A DNA stretch of 64,000 nucleotides. It comes from JADLHS01 sp020848635 (GTDB lineage Bacteria; Verrucomicrobiota; Verrucomicrobiia; Limisphaerales; JADLHS01). A program made the translations under genes and the position numbers. The DNA lies in contig JBAOIL010000015.1 of assembly GCA_037044975.1 (NCBI GenBank), forward strand, positions 1 through 64,000, written 5' to 3'. The notes beneath the pieces are model-generated. The model saw nothing but the letters and a program-made list of their open reading frames with translations. It did no database searches and was not told the origin of the DNA. Positions 21,346-30,795 of this stretch are shown here, piece by piece (the first letter of the stretch is position 1; each line of letters starts with the position of its first letter).

Positions 21346-23475
21346 ATGGAACTGCGGGAATTTGCCGAGCGGGTTTTGTTTGCCACGTCGCTGGAGGAAA
21401 AACTCCGGACGCCGGACGTCATGACGGACGAATGCCCCGGTGCAGCGGTCGTCACCCCCACCGCGCCCGGTCGTCCACGGGATTTGCACTTCAAACCCAC
21501 CGGCACGGCGCGGGGCGAATTTCCCGGCGCCCGCCAGCTCGAGCAAAATCAGGAACGCGGTCGCCTGCTGCATTTCTTTGCCAATCACGAGTTGCTGGCG
21601 ACGGAGCTGATGGCACTGGTGTTGTTGAAATTTCCCGAGGCGCCCGCCGCCTTTCGCAAGGGTGTTTACGAAACCCTCAAGGACGAACAGGAACACACCC
21701 GCCTCTACATCGAGCGGATGCGGGGGTGTGGGATCGAGTTTGGCGCGATTCCGGTGAGCGGGTATTTCTGGCGCGCGGTGGCCGGCATGGAAAGCCCGAT
21801 GGATTATGTTGCCGGCTTGAGCCTTACGTTCGAGCAGGCGAACCTGGATTTTGCCCGCCACTTCTCCGCGTGTTTCGCCGACGTGGGGGACGCGGATTCC
21901 GCCAAGCTGTTGCAGCGGATTTATCATGATGAAATTGGCCACGTCGCCTATGGGCTGAAATGGTTTCGTCGTTGGAAAAATCCGACCGAAAGCGATTGGG
22001 ATGCCTTTTGTCGCCAGTTGAAATTTCCGCTGTCTCCCGCCCGGGCCAAGGGATTTTCCATCAACATCGAAGGCCGGCGCGCGGCGGGGTTGCCGCTGGA
22101 TTTCATCGAGAATCTGAATGTGTTCTCGCAGTCGAAAGGCCGCACGCCGACGGTATTCCTCTTCAATCCGCTGGCGGAAGCGCGGATCGCCGGGGGCAGG
22201 AGCTTTTCCCCGACGAAACATCAGGCGCAACTGGCCCGAGATCTGGCGAATCTGCCGCAGTTTCTGGGGCGCCAGGACGATATTGTTTTGGTGGAGCACA
22301 AGCCGGCGGTGCACTTCCTGAGCGGCTTGAAAGCGGCTGGCTTCGCCTTGCCGGAGTTTGTTGAAGCGGTCGCGTCGCTGCGGGAGAGAAAGCTCGGTCG
22401 GTTGCGCCCATGGGCCTGGGGGCCAGACAGTGTGGAAAGCCTTCAGCCGCTCTTTGCGAATCTAACGGGTGAACCACGCACGGCGAGTGGGAGTTTTAAT
22501 CCCGAAATTGCGCAACTTTACTCGAAGGCGTGGAGTGCGGCGTTCTTGCAAAATTTTCTGCGCCGGGTCAGGGCGATTGATCCCCACCCCACCGCTCCTT
22601 TCGAGGCGTCGGATTGCAGCTGGCTTTGCACGGAAGACGAAGTTGGCGTGGCGGTAAATACTCTCACAGGCGCGCTGGAAGCCATCGCGGCCATTCGCGG
22701 GCGGGGGCAGCACCAGATTGTGATTAAACAGGCGCTTGGCCTGGCTGGTGGCAATGCGATCCGTCTGTTCGAGCCGGAGCTTTTGGAATCGCACCGGCGC
22801 TGGATGGCGAAAGCGGTTGCGAACGGGGGGCAACTGGTGGTGGAACCCTGGCTGGAACGGGTGCAGGATTTCTCGGTGCAATTGGAGATGGCGCCGGAGG
22901 GGTTGCGACTGTGCGGCTACACGGGTCTGATAACTGATGGCAACGGGCAGTTTCAGGGCAACTGGGCGGCGCCCAAATTTGAACGCCGGCTCCCGCCCGG
23001 GGTGACATCGCTTTTCCACACGCCGCCGGACATTGTTGCCCATCTGCACGCGCTTTACACGAACCTCTTCACGATGCTTGAAGTTGAGCTGCGCCGCGTG
23101 GGCTTCATCGGTCCAGTGGGGATTGACGCGTTTGTGTATCGCACCCCCCCGGGTGAATGCCGGCTCAAGCCGGTCGTGGAGATTAACCCACGTTACACGA
23201 TGGGCCGATTGACAGTGGAGTTGATGAAGCACGTTGCGCCGGGGAGCCATGGTTGGTTCCGGCTGCTCAGCCGCAAGCAGGCGCAGACGGCCGGCGGCGC
23301 GGATTTCGAGTCCTATGCCCGTGCATTGGCCAGGCAATTCCCACTGCGCCTCGAAGGCGAACCGGTGTTGCGAATTCGGGAAGGCGCACTTTGCCTGAAC
23401 GATCCGGCGGCGGCGCAGGTGGTAGTCGCCACGTTTCAGGTCAGCCGCACCCCGCTGACCAAGTTCGGCGGGTAA
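21346..23475 (+). CDS. Ferritin-like (DUF455) domain fused to an ATP-grasp-like ligase domain
   Basis: 709 residues, intact, start MELREFAERVLFATSLEEKL at 21,346. Residues ~60-215 match the DUF455 ferritin-like diiron fold: HELLATELMALVLL (81-94), DEQEH (113-117), TFEQAN (161-166) and YHDEIGHVAYGLKWF (193-207) supply the expected Glu/His ligands. Residues ~265-420 form a middle region. Residues ~455-630 resemble ATP-grasp: VIKQALGLAGGN (459-470, Lys461 and Gly-rich loop), VVEPW (Glu500), VGIDAF (Asp594) and EINPR (612-616, metal and ATP ligands). A C-N ligase acting on a product oxidised by, or bound to, the iron domain is conceivable, but the substrate is unknown. The next gene is 95 bp downstream on the same strand. 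Confidence 0.75.
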   Translation: MELREFAERVLFATSLEEKLRTPDVMTDECPGAAVVTPTAPGRPRDLHFKPTGTARGEFPGARQLEQNQERGRLLHFFANHELLATELMALVLLKFPEAPAAFRKGVYETLKDEQEHTRLYIERMRGCGIEFGAIPVSGYFWRAVAGMESPMDYVAGLSLTFEQANLDFARHFSACFADVGDADSAKLLQRIYHDEIGHVAYGLKWFRRWKNPTESDWDAFCRQLKFPLSPARAKGFSINIEGRRAAGLPLDFIENLNVFSQSKGRTPTVFLFNPLAEARIAGGRSFSPTKHQAQLARDLANLPQFLGRQDDIVLVEHKPAVHFLSGLKAAGFALPEFVEAVASLRERKLGRLRPWAWGPDSVESLQPLFANLTGEPRTASGSFNPEIAQLYSKAWSAAFLQNFLRRVRAIDPHPTAPFEASDCSWLCTEDEVGVAVNTLTGALEAIAAIRGRGQHQIVIKQALGLAGGNAIRLFEPELLESHRRWMAKAVANGGQLVVEPWLERVQDFSVQLEMAPEGLRLCGYTGLITDGNGQFQGNWAAPKFERRLPPGVTSLFHTPPDIVAHLHALYTNLFTMLEVELRRVGFIGPVGIDAFVYRTPPGECRLKPVVEINPRYTMGRLTVELMKHVAPGSHGWFRLLSRKQAQTAGGADFESYARALARQFPLRLEGEPVLRIREGALCLNDPAAAQVVVATFQVSRTPLTKFGG

Positions 23476-23570
23476 GGCAGTTGGCCCCGGCCAATCAAGT
23501 CCCGCGCACCGACCTTCGCCGGGGCAAAAAACGCTTGGCACTCGGGCGACCTTTGGTGGATGATCCGCCC

Positions 23571-24524
23571 ATGAAAATTTCTGCGGCCAGCAGACCCGGA
23601 AGCCAACCAAAACCATCCGGGAGAAAATCCGGGGCGGCGACGGCCGGCAAGATTCATCCCGTGGTGATTTACCCCTACCGCCAGCCCGACGAGGGCGCAG
23701 ATCTGGAACATCTGTATGAATTGATCGCCCGGCTGGATCGGGAGAAGAAGGTGTATGCGCGGCCCATTACGGTGATTGATCGCAAAACGCACTACGCCAA
23801 CGAAGGGAACCAGAAGTATCTGGATTTTCGCAAAAATACCGTCGCCCGCCACTCGGATATCTTGGACGCGTGGTGCGTGGACACCTGCCAGATGTGGTAC
23901 TCCGGGCTGGGTCAGGCCTTTGAAAAGGGCGGGCCGGAGGATGTGTATTGGCTGATCCCCGGAGATTTCAATTACAGCACGCCGGTCGGTCGGGAGGTGC
24001 TGGGCCGGTTGCATGATCTCCCGGAAATTTGCGTGGAACTGCAGCAGGACTTGTGCATCGGCGAGATTGCGACCGACCACAACAACGCCAAGCAACAGAT
24101 TGATACCTACGGCACGTTTGCCCTGCTCTACAATTGGTTTCCCATCGAGGCCCAAGCCATTCGCGAATACACGGAACGGCCGCGCTCCGAGTTTTTCGCC
24201 CTGCGCCACGAGTTTTTGCGCGAGGTGTTGCGGCATCGCTGGTATGCCTACGAACAAACGGTGGTGATGCTGTTGCAGGCGGTGTTCGACCGCAAACGTA
24301 TCAGCCGTTTTCTGGTGGGCAACATTTCCGACCTGCCGGAGGGGCCCGAGTCCCTGACCTCGGCAATGCAGCAGGTGGAGCGCACGGAGCGGGTGCTCAA
24401 ATCGGTTTGGCGCCAGCAGCACCAACCCCGGGCGGGTTGGATCGAGGAATATCGCCGCCTGGAATTGCAGTCGGAGCAGGTCCGCCGGACGGCGCTTGTC
24501 ATTTTGCAGAATCTCTTGGGCTAA
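23571..24524 (+). CDS. Conserved protein of unknown function, possibly glycosyltransferase-like
   Basis: 317 residues, intact. After a Lys/Ser-rich start it reads HPVVIYPYRQPDEGADLEHL and YELIARLDREKKVYARPITV, then DVYWLIPGDFNYST, LQQDLCIGEIATDHNN and FALLYNWFPIEA, and a helical C-terminus ending RTALVILQNLLG. The alternation of strand and helix with an acidic GDFNY segment resembles GT-A-type transferases, but I do not recognise the family and the call is weak. It follows the ferritin-like/ATP-grasp gene and is followed 17 bp later by a CBM48 gene, so the three may form one transcription unit. Confidence 0.5.
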   Translation: MKISAASRPGSQPKPSGRKSGAATAGKIHPVVIYPYRQPDEGADLEHLYELIARLDREKKVYARPITVIDRKTHYANEGNQKYLDFRKNTVARHSDILDAWCVDTCQMWYSGLGQAFEKGGPEDVYWLIPGDFNYSTPVGREVLGRLHDLPEICVELQQDLCIGEIATDHNNAKQQIDTYGTFALLYNWFPIEAQAIREYTERPRSEFFALRHEFLREVLRHRWYAYEQTVVMLLQAVFDRKRISRFLVGNISDLPEGPESLTSAMQQVERTERVLKSVWRQQHQPRAGWIEEYRRLELQSEQVRRTALVILQNLLG

Positions 24525-24541
24525 CGGCCCGTCGCTCGCTT

Positions 24542-24832
24542 ATGAATCTCAACCGCTATGGTGCCCAGCATAATTTGCGGGCGGTCAATTTTATCTGTCA
24601 CGCGCCGCAGGCGCAAGCGGTCAGCATGGTGGGCGATTTCAATCAGTGGAATCCCACCGCGCATCCGATGAAGCAAATGCCGGATCGGGCGTGGATGCTT
24701 AAATTGGAGTTCAAGCACGGTCATCACCGCTACGCGTTTTTGGTGGATGGCCAGTTGACTTTGGATCCTCAGGCGATGGGGATTACGCGCAATGATCAGA
24801 ATGAGCGGGTTTCGCTGGTGGCGGTCAGTTGA
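24542..24832 (+). CDS. Stand-alone CBM48/AMPK-type glycogen-binding domain protein
   Basis: 96 residues, intact. NLRAVNFICHAPQAQAVSMV, GDFNQWNPTAHPM, WMLKLEFKHGHHRYAFLVDG and LDPQAMG reproduce the whole CBM48 beta-sandwich (GxFNxW, then YxFxVDG), normally an N-terminal module of branching or debranching enzymes or of AMPK beta subunits. Here it stands alone. It could target partner proteins to an alpha-glucan. Its stop is 6 bp from the stop of the convergent gene. Confidence 0.85.
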   Translation: MNLNRYGAQHNLRAVNFICHAPQAQAVSMVGDFNQWNPTAHPMKQMPDRAWMLKLEFKHGHHRYAFLVDGQLTLDPQAMGITRNDQNERVSLVAVS

Positions 24833-24838
24833 AGCGGG

Positions 24839-26605
24839 CTAAGGTAGCGCGGCCAATCCGATATCGCCGCTCAATTTTTGGGCGGCGGCCATGTCCACCC
24901 ATTTCACCAGCGAGACAAAATTCAGCAGCGTCGGGCTGTCGGGTTTGGCTTTGAACATGTTTCGCAGACTGTTTACGACCTTGTGGTAGGTGGCGGCATA
25001 TTTCTCGTGCATCAGCCGCGTGACATAGGTTTCCATTACCGCACGAGCAATTGGATCAGTGGTGCCATCGGCCAGGTATGGCAACTGGCAGAAGGTCCGG
25101 ATCAACGAAATCACGTCAGCCTCCATGAGGATGACCCAACTTTGTTTGACTTCATCGGCGTCGTAGTGCGCGTGCAAACGGTCGCGAATCGCACTCGCGA
25201 TGGTGGCGGGTTCCGCGCGCCGTTCGATGAGGTCCTTGACCTTGTCCCACGCGAGTTGCCGCTCAACTTCCGGCGTGAGAGTGGCCGTGACTTTCACCTC
25301 ACCTTCGAGCTTGGTCAGTTTCAACTCCTGACCCAGGGTCCGGCCCAAGGCTTCCGCCTCCTCCCGGCGCATGCGATCCGAAGCCATGATGCCGCGTGCA
25401 ACCAAGCGTTGCGCATCGGTCTGGATGAGGCGCAAAATGGCCGTCAGCGTGGCGGGCGGCGGCGGTTTCTGCGGGGGTGGGGGAATCAGATGCTTGACGA
25501 ATTCGGGCACGACTTCGTTGACGATGAGGAGATTCTGCTCGGGTGCTTTCTCGGCACGAAGGCGGAGGACATACCGGAGCGTCTTGCCGTCGCCGCCCGC
25601 TTTTCCGATGTTGTTGACGACCATGAGGCGGTAGTCCACGGCGATGATGAAAGCGAGCAGGCTTTCGGCTTGCACGATCAGCTTCTCATCCAAGGAGTCG
25701 GCGCCGCCCGTGACGACGAGTTGTTCGATCAGGACGGGAAGACGCTGGGCAAACACCGCTTCAGGGGCCTCGGTGCTTTGGTTTTCGTAGTAGTGCAGCA
25801 ATTCCAGGATGAAGGACAGGCGGAGGAACGCGTTCTTCTGGGCCCGCCCTTGGTCGCAGGGTGATTTTGTGCGCTGAATTCGCTGGTACAGGGCAAGCAA
25901 GGCTTCCCGTGTGTCCGGGATCAGCCCCGGGTTTTGCTGGAATAGCGCCTCAAAATCACTCTTGAACGCGAGGACGATTTCATCGGGTTTGGGACGCGGA
26001 TTCAGTTTGGGATCGGTGGTCAGGTCGTTAAAAAAGATGAGCGCAGCTTCGCCGAATTCGCGGAGGACGCGCTCCTTGGGCAACTGGCCTTTGATGAAAC
26101 ACCGATTGGCACGAACCATGGCCGGCAAGAAGAACTTCTCGGGCTGCGCGATGAGGGATGCGAGCAGGGATTTTTCCAGGGACGGATCGAGTTGGATCAA
26201 CTCCTCGACCGCGGGCTTCACCGCCGCGGCAAGGTCGCGTTTGACTTGGCCGAGCGCGAGGAGCACGGCGGGTTGGGGCAAGGGCGCGTCGGCTTTACCC
26301 CGCAGGAGGGCGGCACAGACTTCGTTCACGTGGGCGTTATGCTCCACGAGTTTGGAAACGATGATGCCGACGTCGTTAATTGCCAGTTTGCTTACGAGGC
26401 CGGACAGGAGCAACACGAGTTCGCCGTGGGATTTTTGCCGGTGCTCGATGACGCGTTCGATGAGGGTTCGGAGCAGTTTGTGGTCATGCTCAAGAACGGT
26501 GCGCTCCGCTTCGAGTTGCTCCACGCGCAGTTTCAGTTCGTGCCAACCCGATTGGACTTCTTCCGCGGAAGCCGTTGGGTGCGTCAAGATAACGGTGTCG
26601 TCCAT
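24839..26605 (-). CDS. Large cytoplasmic helical protein of unknown function
   Basis: 588 residues from ATG at 26,605, which has GGGGAAG at a good distance; an in-frame ATG at 26,614 is the alternative, and the frame stays open to 26,833. No signal peptide or membrane helix. It begins MDDTVILTHPTASAEEVQSG, followed by a coiled-coil LRVEQLEAERTVLEHDHKLL, and contains a proline run LIPPPPQKPPPP about two thirds along and Glu/Lys-rich helices. I do not recognise a domain. It is convergent with the CBM48 gene. Confidence 0.6.
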   Translation of the reverse strand: MDDTVILTHPTASAEEVQSGWHELKLRVEQLEAERTVLEHDHKLLRTLIERVIEHRQKSHGELVLLLSGLVSKLAINDVGIIVSKLVEHNAHVNEVCAALLRGKADAPLPQPAVLLALGQVKRDLAAAVKPAVEELIQLDPSLEKSLLASLIAQPEKFFLPAMVRANRCFIKGQLPKERVLREFGEAALIFFNDLTTDPKLNPRPKPDEIVLAFKSDFEALFQQNPGLIPDTREALLALYQRIQRTKSPCDQGRAQKNAFLRLSFILELLHYYENQSTEAPEAVFAQRLPVLIEQLVVTGGADSLDEKLIVQAESLLAFIIAVDYRLMVVNNIGKAGGDGKTLRYVLRLRAEKAPEQNLLIVNEVVPEFVKHLIPPPPQKPPPPATLTAILRLIQTDAQRLVARGIMASDRMRREEAEALGRTLGQELKLTKLEGEVKVTATLTPEVERQLAWDKVKDLIERRAEPATIASAIRDRLHAHYDADEVKQSWVILMEADVISLIRTFCQLPYLADGTTDPIARAVMETYVTRLMHEKYAATYHKVVNSLRNMFKAKPDSPTLLNFVSLVKWVDMAAAQKLSGDIGLAALP

Positions 26606-27015
26606 GTGTTCCATCTTCCCCAAAGGCGAAAGTGCTTGCCAACCATTTTTTTCATAGACGGGAAGAGTGAGGGGACGCTTGGCAGATGATGTGGCGGGGC
26701 AGTGCGGCCGTCCCGGCGGTTTTTGGCACTTTCCGATGCCGGGTATCCAGTTGAGAGACGCGTTTGTCCAAAGACGAGACAGGGTCTGCAAGGCGACCGC
26801 GGAAGGCTTGGCGCCGGCGAACCAGATCAACAACGCCTAATTTCATCTATTCTGGATTTGAACGGCCAATTGCCCCAGATCGGCAACATTCGCCCCCCAC
26901 TTCACCCTGGCAACCTTGTTCCTGAACTCGTCTGAACGGCGGCTTTCTCGGTTGGCCTGCTTCGTGCGAGCGTTGGCCACTTGTGAAGGTGTTACAAGAC
27001 AAGGAGACTTTGCAA
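26606..27015. other. Divergent intergenic region
   Basis: About 400 bp between the unknown minus-strand gene and the pilus block. It should hold promoters for both directions. I see no RNA motif or strong palindrome in it. Confidence 0.4.
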
Positions 27016-27522
27016 ATGCCGCCGGAAAGGCTCATTGCGCGCCGGGTTGCCGGATTCACTTTAGTCGAATCCATGTTGGCGTTGGGGGCGTTGGGGCTGT
27101 TTTTCGCGGCCTGCTTTTCAGGAATCATGTTCAATCGCGCGGCCTCCATGAAGGCAAAGGAGCAGGCCATTGTAATGGACTATCTGGTTCACTACGTTGA
27201 GACGATCAAAGCCTTGCCGTTCAGCGAAGTTGCTGGCGGACGTCCGATCAATCCCCTCTATAACGGAACGGGAGGGGCCCCGAACATTATCATCCCCGCC
27301 AACACTTCCTGGGTCGCAATTAATACCGCGGACTTTGAGCTTTTTCATCCCGACCTGCCGTGGTTGCACAATCGCAATCCCCGCATGCAGGTGACCTTGG
27401 ACACGCAGGGTGGGCTGACGCACGACAAACACCTGAATGTAAAGGTAGCGTGGGATGCGCCATTCGGACGTGGCGGACGCCTGACCAACCAACTCGACCT
27501 GGTGCGAACAAAGGATTTGTAA
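27016..27522 (+). CDS. Type IV prepilin-like protein
   Basis: 168 residues. Start at 27,016 because GGAG lies 9 bases upstream and it gives a short basic leader (MPPERLIARRVA) before the prepilin peptidase site G-FTLVES and a hydrophobic helix (MLALGALGLFFAACFSGIMF). The Glu at position +5 is present. The C-terminal domain is small and ends RLTNQLDLVRTKDL. First of four genes leading into pilMNOPQ; probably a minor pilin or pseudopilin. Confidence 0.85.
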   Translation: MPPERLIARRVAGFTLVESMLALGALGLFFAACFSGIMFNRAASMKAKEQAIVMDYLVHYVETIKALPFSEVAGGRPINPLYNGTGGAPNIIIPANTSWVAINTADFELFHPDLPWLHNRNPRMQVTLDTQGGLTHDKHLNVKVAWDAPFGRGGRLTNQLDLVRTKDL

Positions 27523-27524
27523 CT

Positions 27525-28166
27525 GTGAGAATCTCCACAGATTTCAATAGGTTAGGTGCGACGAAACCCGACCGAAGCAGGTCTGGGCCAACTGTTCACC
27601 GTCACCGTGGCTTCACATTGGTAGAATTGCTCATTGCTTCAAGCGTGGCGATATTGATCGGCGGCGCCACGATGCTGATGCTGATCGAATCCGCCAAGGA
27701 AAACTATCGCGGCATTGCCGACGCGACCGTTGAGCAGGCAGTCGGCGACCTGCAGCAAAGACTCATCCAACAACTTCGCAGCATGAGTGCCAGCGCAGGG
27801 GTGCAGTTCAGTTCGCCGGTTACCAATGGAGCCAAGGTTTTTTCCAAAAGCATCATCGTTGCGCAGGGGCCGCCGAATGAGGGTTATCCAAGTCAGCAAA
27901 TCAGCTTCAACTCCTCGACCAAGCAGGTGTTACACATTCCCAACCGGGCCAATACCAACGCGACGGTCAGCTTGACCCGGGGGGGTACCAATGCCGTGGT
28001 TCGCCAGCTTCTCTTCTCTCCATCCTTAAAACCCGACGGTACGGTGGACAACGCACTGGTGAACGTGCGGATCGAAATGGATGATAACGGTTTCTCACGA
28101 CGGGTTGGAGTCTATAACCCCGCGTCCGTCTGCCGGACGTTTTCCGTGAGAATGCGAAACAACTGA
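27525..28166 (+). CDS. Type IV prepilin-like protein (PilW-like)
   Basis: 213 residues from GTG at 27,525, two bases after the previous stop. After a basic leader it has HRGFTLVELLIASSVAILIG, the prepilin cleavage site with Glu5, and then a helical stalk (ATVEQAVGDLQQRLIQQLRS) and a beta-rich head. Position and size suggest a PilW-type minor pilin. Confidence 0.85.
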   Translation: MRISTDFNRLGATKPDRSRSGPTVHRHRGFTLVELLIASSVAILIGGATMLMLIESAKENYRGIADATVEQAVGDLQQRLIQQLRSMSASAGVQFSSPVTNGAKVFSKSIIVAQGPPNEGYPSQQISFNSSTKQVLHIPNRANTNATVSLTRGGTNAVVRQLLFSPSLKPDGTVDNALVNVRIEMDDNGFSRRVGVYNPASVCRTFSVRMRNN

Positions 28167-28177
28167 CCTTTCGAATT

Positions 28178-29839
28178 ATGCGATCAAACCCTTATGCCAT
28201 CCGCTCCAGCGCGGGCAGCACACTCGTAACCGTCCTCGTCATTGGTGGTGTCGCCAGCATTACCGTCGCCGGTATGTTGGCGCTCAGCGGCACGTCTTTG
28301 CGCAGCGCCCACGGACGCGGAGATTGGAACGCCGCCTTTTTCCACGCAGAAAACGCGTTACAGTGGGCGGCGCAGGGCATCGCCGACGCCAGTCCTGGGG
28401 CATCAAATTATGCCGCGACCGCCAACAGCACCTTGAATATCGCATATATGACAGCGGCCCGCGCCGACGCCGATTCCGGCTTCAAAAATGCATGGGTAAA
28501 AGTCATTCGCCCCAACAATGCCTTGCCGGACAACTATCTTGTCACCGCCTCCGCCAAGGTCGGTGACAAAGTCCGGACCGTTCAAGCTGCCGTCCGGAAG
28601 AACCCGCCGAGCCAGATCTTTGACTACGAGTATTTCCTCAATAACTGGGGGTGGTGGTGGGGGAGCACCATCACTGGCAATGGTGGCAATCGCGCCAACT
28701 GGGACTTTGACTTCCGTTACAACCCGATTGTGAATGGTCTTATACTCGCGAATGGCAATATCACTCAAAACGGAGTCAAGGTGGATCCGTTCGCCGGCAG
28801 CACGCCTTTCGGCGGCTTGGCCGGCAGCAACCCCATCGACATGGTCCACTCCGGAGTGCCGCGGGTTCAAATGCCGAATCTGCGGGATTTTACCTATTAC
28901 CAAACGAAAGCCTTGGCCGACACTTCCGCCAACGGCCTCTGGGTGGGATCAACGCAGGTGGTGTTTGGGGTTCATTCCGATGCCTCAAAACCGGGCCTTT
29001 ATCTCGTTGGCACTGCGGCCAACCCGATTGTGATCAGGAATACCGTTGTCATTCCCGGCGACGTCATCATCAAAGGCAAAATCACGGGGAAGGGGACGCT
29101 TTATGTGGGGGGAAACCTGTATGTGGCGGGCGATCTGACGTATAATAACGGGCCAAATTTCACGACCTCGCCCGAGACGATGACCCCGGCAAATCGGGAT
29201 GCATGGGTGTTGAACAATCAGAGCACGGATTTGCTGGCGTTTGCGGTGCGCGGCAGCGTTCTGGCTGGCGATGTTACCAGCTCGGACTGGAAAAACAATT
29301 GTTATGAGCCTTCCGGTTACGGGCTGAAATACTGCGGGGACGAATCCCATCTTGGCGTGGATGGGATTGCGAGCACGGGGGACGATAATGTGAGTTATCT
29401 GCACAGTGATGGGACCACGAGCACGTCATATGATGCGGATGGGGATGGGGTGATTCGCGGCGCCTATAATTACAGCACGGATCTGACGATGACTTCGAGT
29501 CGGGCTAATTTAATCTCGGGATATCCTACGAGTAGTGGATCGCCGGTGGGTTACGATGCGGTGGCATCGAACAGCATGAACAAACTGGATGGGGTGTTTT
29601 ACACGAATCATGCGGCGGCGATGCGGTTGGCGGCGGCGGACGCGGTGTTTCATGGGGCGCTGATTTCGCGGGATGAAGCGATTATTTTCACGAGCACGTT
29701 GAAGTTTCACTATGATTCGCGGATTCACAGTCGGTATAATAATGATCCAAACCGGTTTGTGGACTTGGGTCTGCCGGTGGCTGAGGGGCTGAGTTTGAGT
29801 GGCTTTACGGAGTTGACGCCGGATACGTCGAATCTTTGA
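28178..29839 (+). CDS. Large PilX-like pilus assembly protein
   Basis: 553 residues. The N-terminus RSSAGSTLVTVLVIGGVASI is a hydrophobic prepilin-like helix lacking the canonical GFTLVE, as in PilX. ENALQWAAQGIADA is the usual early PilX helix. The long C-terminal part has right-handed beta-helix-like features (NPIVIRNTVVIPGDVIIKGK, GTLYVGGNLYVAGDLTYN) and aromatic-rich repeats. Much larger than a normal PilX, so it may form a pilus-tip or adhesive component. From about 29,300 onward the codon use drifts to TG-rich codons. Confidence 0.7.
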   Translation: MRSNPYAIRSSAGSTLVTVLVIGGVASITVAGMLALSGTSLRSAHGRGDWNAAFFHAENALQWAAQGIADASPGASNYAATANSTLNIAYMTAARADADSGFKNAWVKVIRPNNALPDNYLVTASAKVGDKVRTVQAAVRKNPPSQIFDYEYFLNNWGWWWGSTITGNGGNRANWDFDFRYNPIVNGLILANGNITQNGVKVDPFAGSTPFGGLAGSNPIDMVHSGVPRVQMPNLRDFTYYQTKALADTSANGLWVGSTQVVFGVHSDASKPGLYLVGTAANPIVIRNTVVIPGDVIIKGKITGKGTLYVGGNLYVAGDLTYNNGPNFTTSPETMTPANRDAWVLNNQSTDLLAFAVRGSVLAGDVTSSDWKNNCYEPSGYGLKYCGDESHLGVDGIASTGDDNVSYLHSDGTTSTSYDADGDGVIRGAYNYSTDLTMTSSRANLISGYPTSSGSPVGYDAVASNSMNKLDGVFYTNHAAAMRLAAADAVFHGALISRDEAIIFTSTLKFHYDSRIHSRYNNDPNRFVDLGLPVAEGLSLSGFTELTPDTSNL

Positions 29840-29852
29840 ACTCTTTATTGTG

Positions 29853-30275
29853 ATGAGCTTGTTACGTCGATCGGACTTTTTGCAGTTGGCGGTTTTGGGG
29901 TTGCTGGCAGGGACGCTGGCGAGCGGCTGGGCGGCAGTGCCAATCACGCCGGAATTGCAGCAGATGAGTGAGGCGGATCGGGCGCGACAGATTCAATTTG
30001 ATGCGCAGGTGTCGTTGCGGGAGAAGATTCAGGTGGGAACACAACGGTATGAAGATCGCCAAGCTTTTCGGCAGGCACTGGTGAACGGGATGCGGGAGCA
30101 GGCGGATGCCCGACAGGAGGAGATCGCGGGGAACCGACCGGCGCTTGGCGAGAGCCCGGAGCACAAGGGGTTCGGCTCGACGAATATGATCCTGGCCGTC
30201 TTTTTGTTGTTCGCCGGCTTTCTCGCTTTTCGTTACTGGCAGAAGCAAAATACGGAAGTGCCGAGTGCTTATTAG
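29853..30275 (+). CDS. Small membrane protein in the pilus block, unknown
   Basis: 140 residues, start ATG at 29,853. A signal or anchor helix (LQLAVLGLLAGTLASGW) is followed by a charged helical stretch (SEADRARQIQFDAQVSLREK) and a second hydrophobic helix near the C-terminus (MILAVFLLFAGFLAFRYW). I do not recognise the family. It follows the PilX-like gene by 13 bp and may be a pilus-assembly accessory. Confidence 0.65.
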   Translation: MSLLRRSDFLQLAVLGLLAGTLASGWAAVPITPELQQMSEADRARQIQFDAQVSLREKIQVGTQRYEDRQAFRQALVNGMREQADARQEEIAGNRPALGESPEHKGFGSTNMILAVFLLFAGFLAFRYWQKQNTEVPSAY

Positions 30276-30795
30276 CGCACGGCGTCGAGCGTAAAGGCGG
30301 GGTTGGCTTTGGCTTGGCGGCTTTCAAGCAAACCTGGAGGAAGATCACGCCAGCATTCTTGGTGGGCAGGTAGGGTCGGCTGAGTGCGGTTGCTGACATG
30401 TTGCATAACACTGCTGAAACCGACATGATTGTCAACCCGGCTAACCTGATCAAGGCCGTGTCTTCCGTCGGGATCAGCAAGGACCCTTTCGGCAGCTTAC
30501 GTTCGCAAGCTGCGCCTTTCGTTTGATTACGGCAGCGACCGCGCAAGGTGTGACTCCCAGTTGCGCGTTTTAAAATCAGCCACGACTGCAGCCTGTTGAA
30601 AATCCTTCCGATCCGAGTCCCCTCGTAAATCCGGACCCTCTTCCGCAACTCCTTCTCGTGGCATGGAATCGGCTGATTGTTCCTCGTCGCACGCAGGTTT
30701 TTCCGGTCATGTTTTCGAAGGTTTTCCTTCGGGGCGTGGAGGATGCCGGCCAAGAAGCTGCTTGCAATCAAATTACTAACTGGATAACAACGCAC
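30276..30795. other. Gene-free stretch before pilM
   Basis: About 520 bp without a supported coding region. The pilM frame is open upstream to 30,658, but homology begins at the ATG at 30,796. No terminator or repeat is obvious. A promoter for pilM may lie here. Confidence 0.4.
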
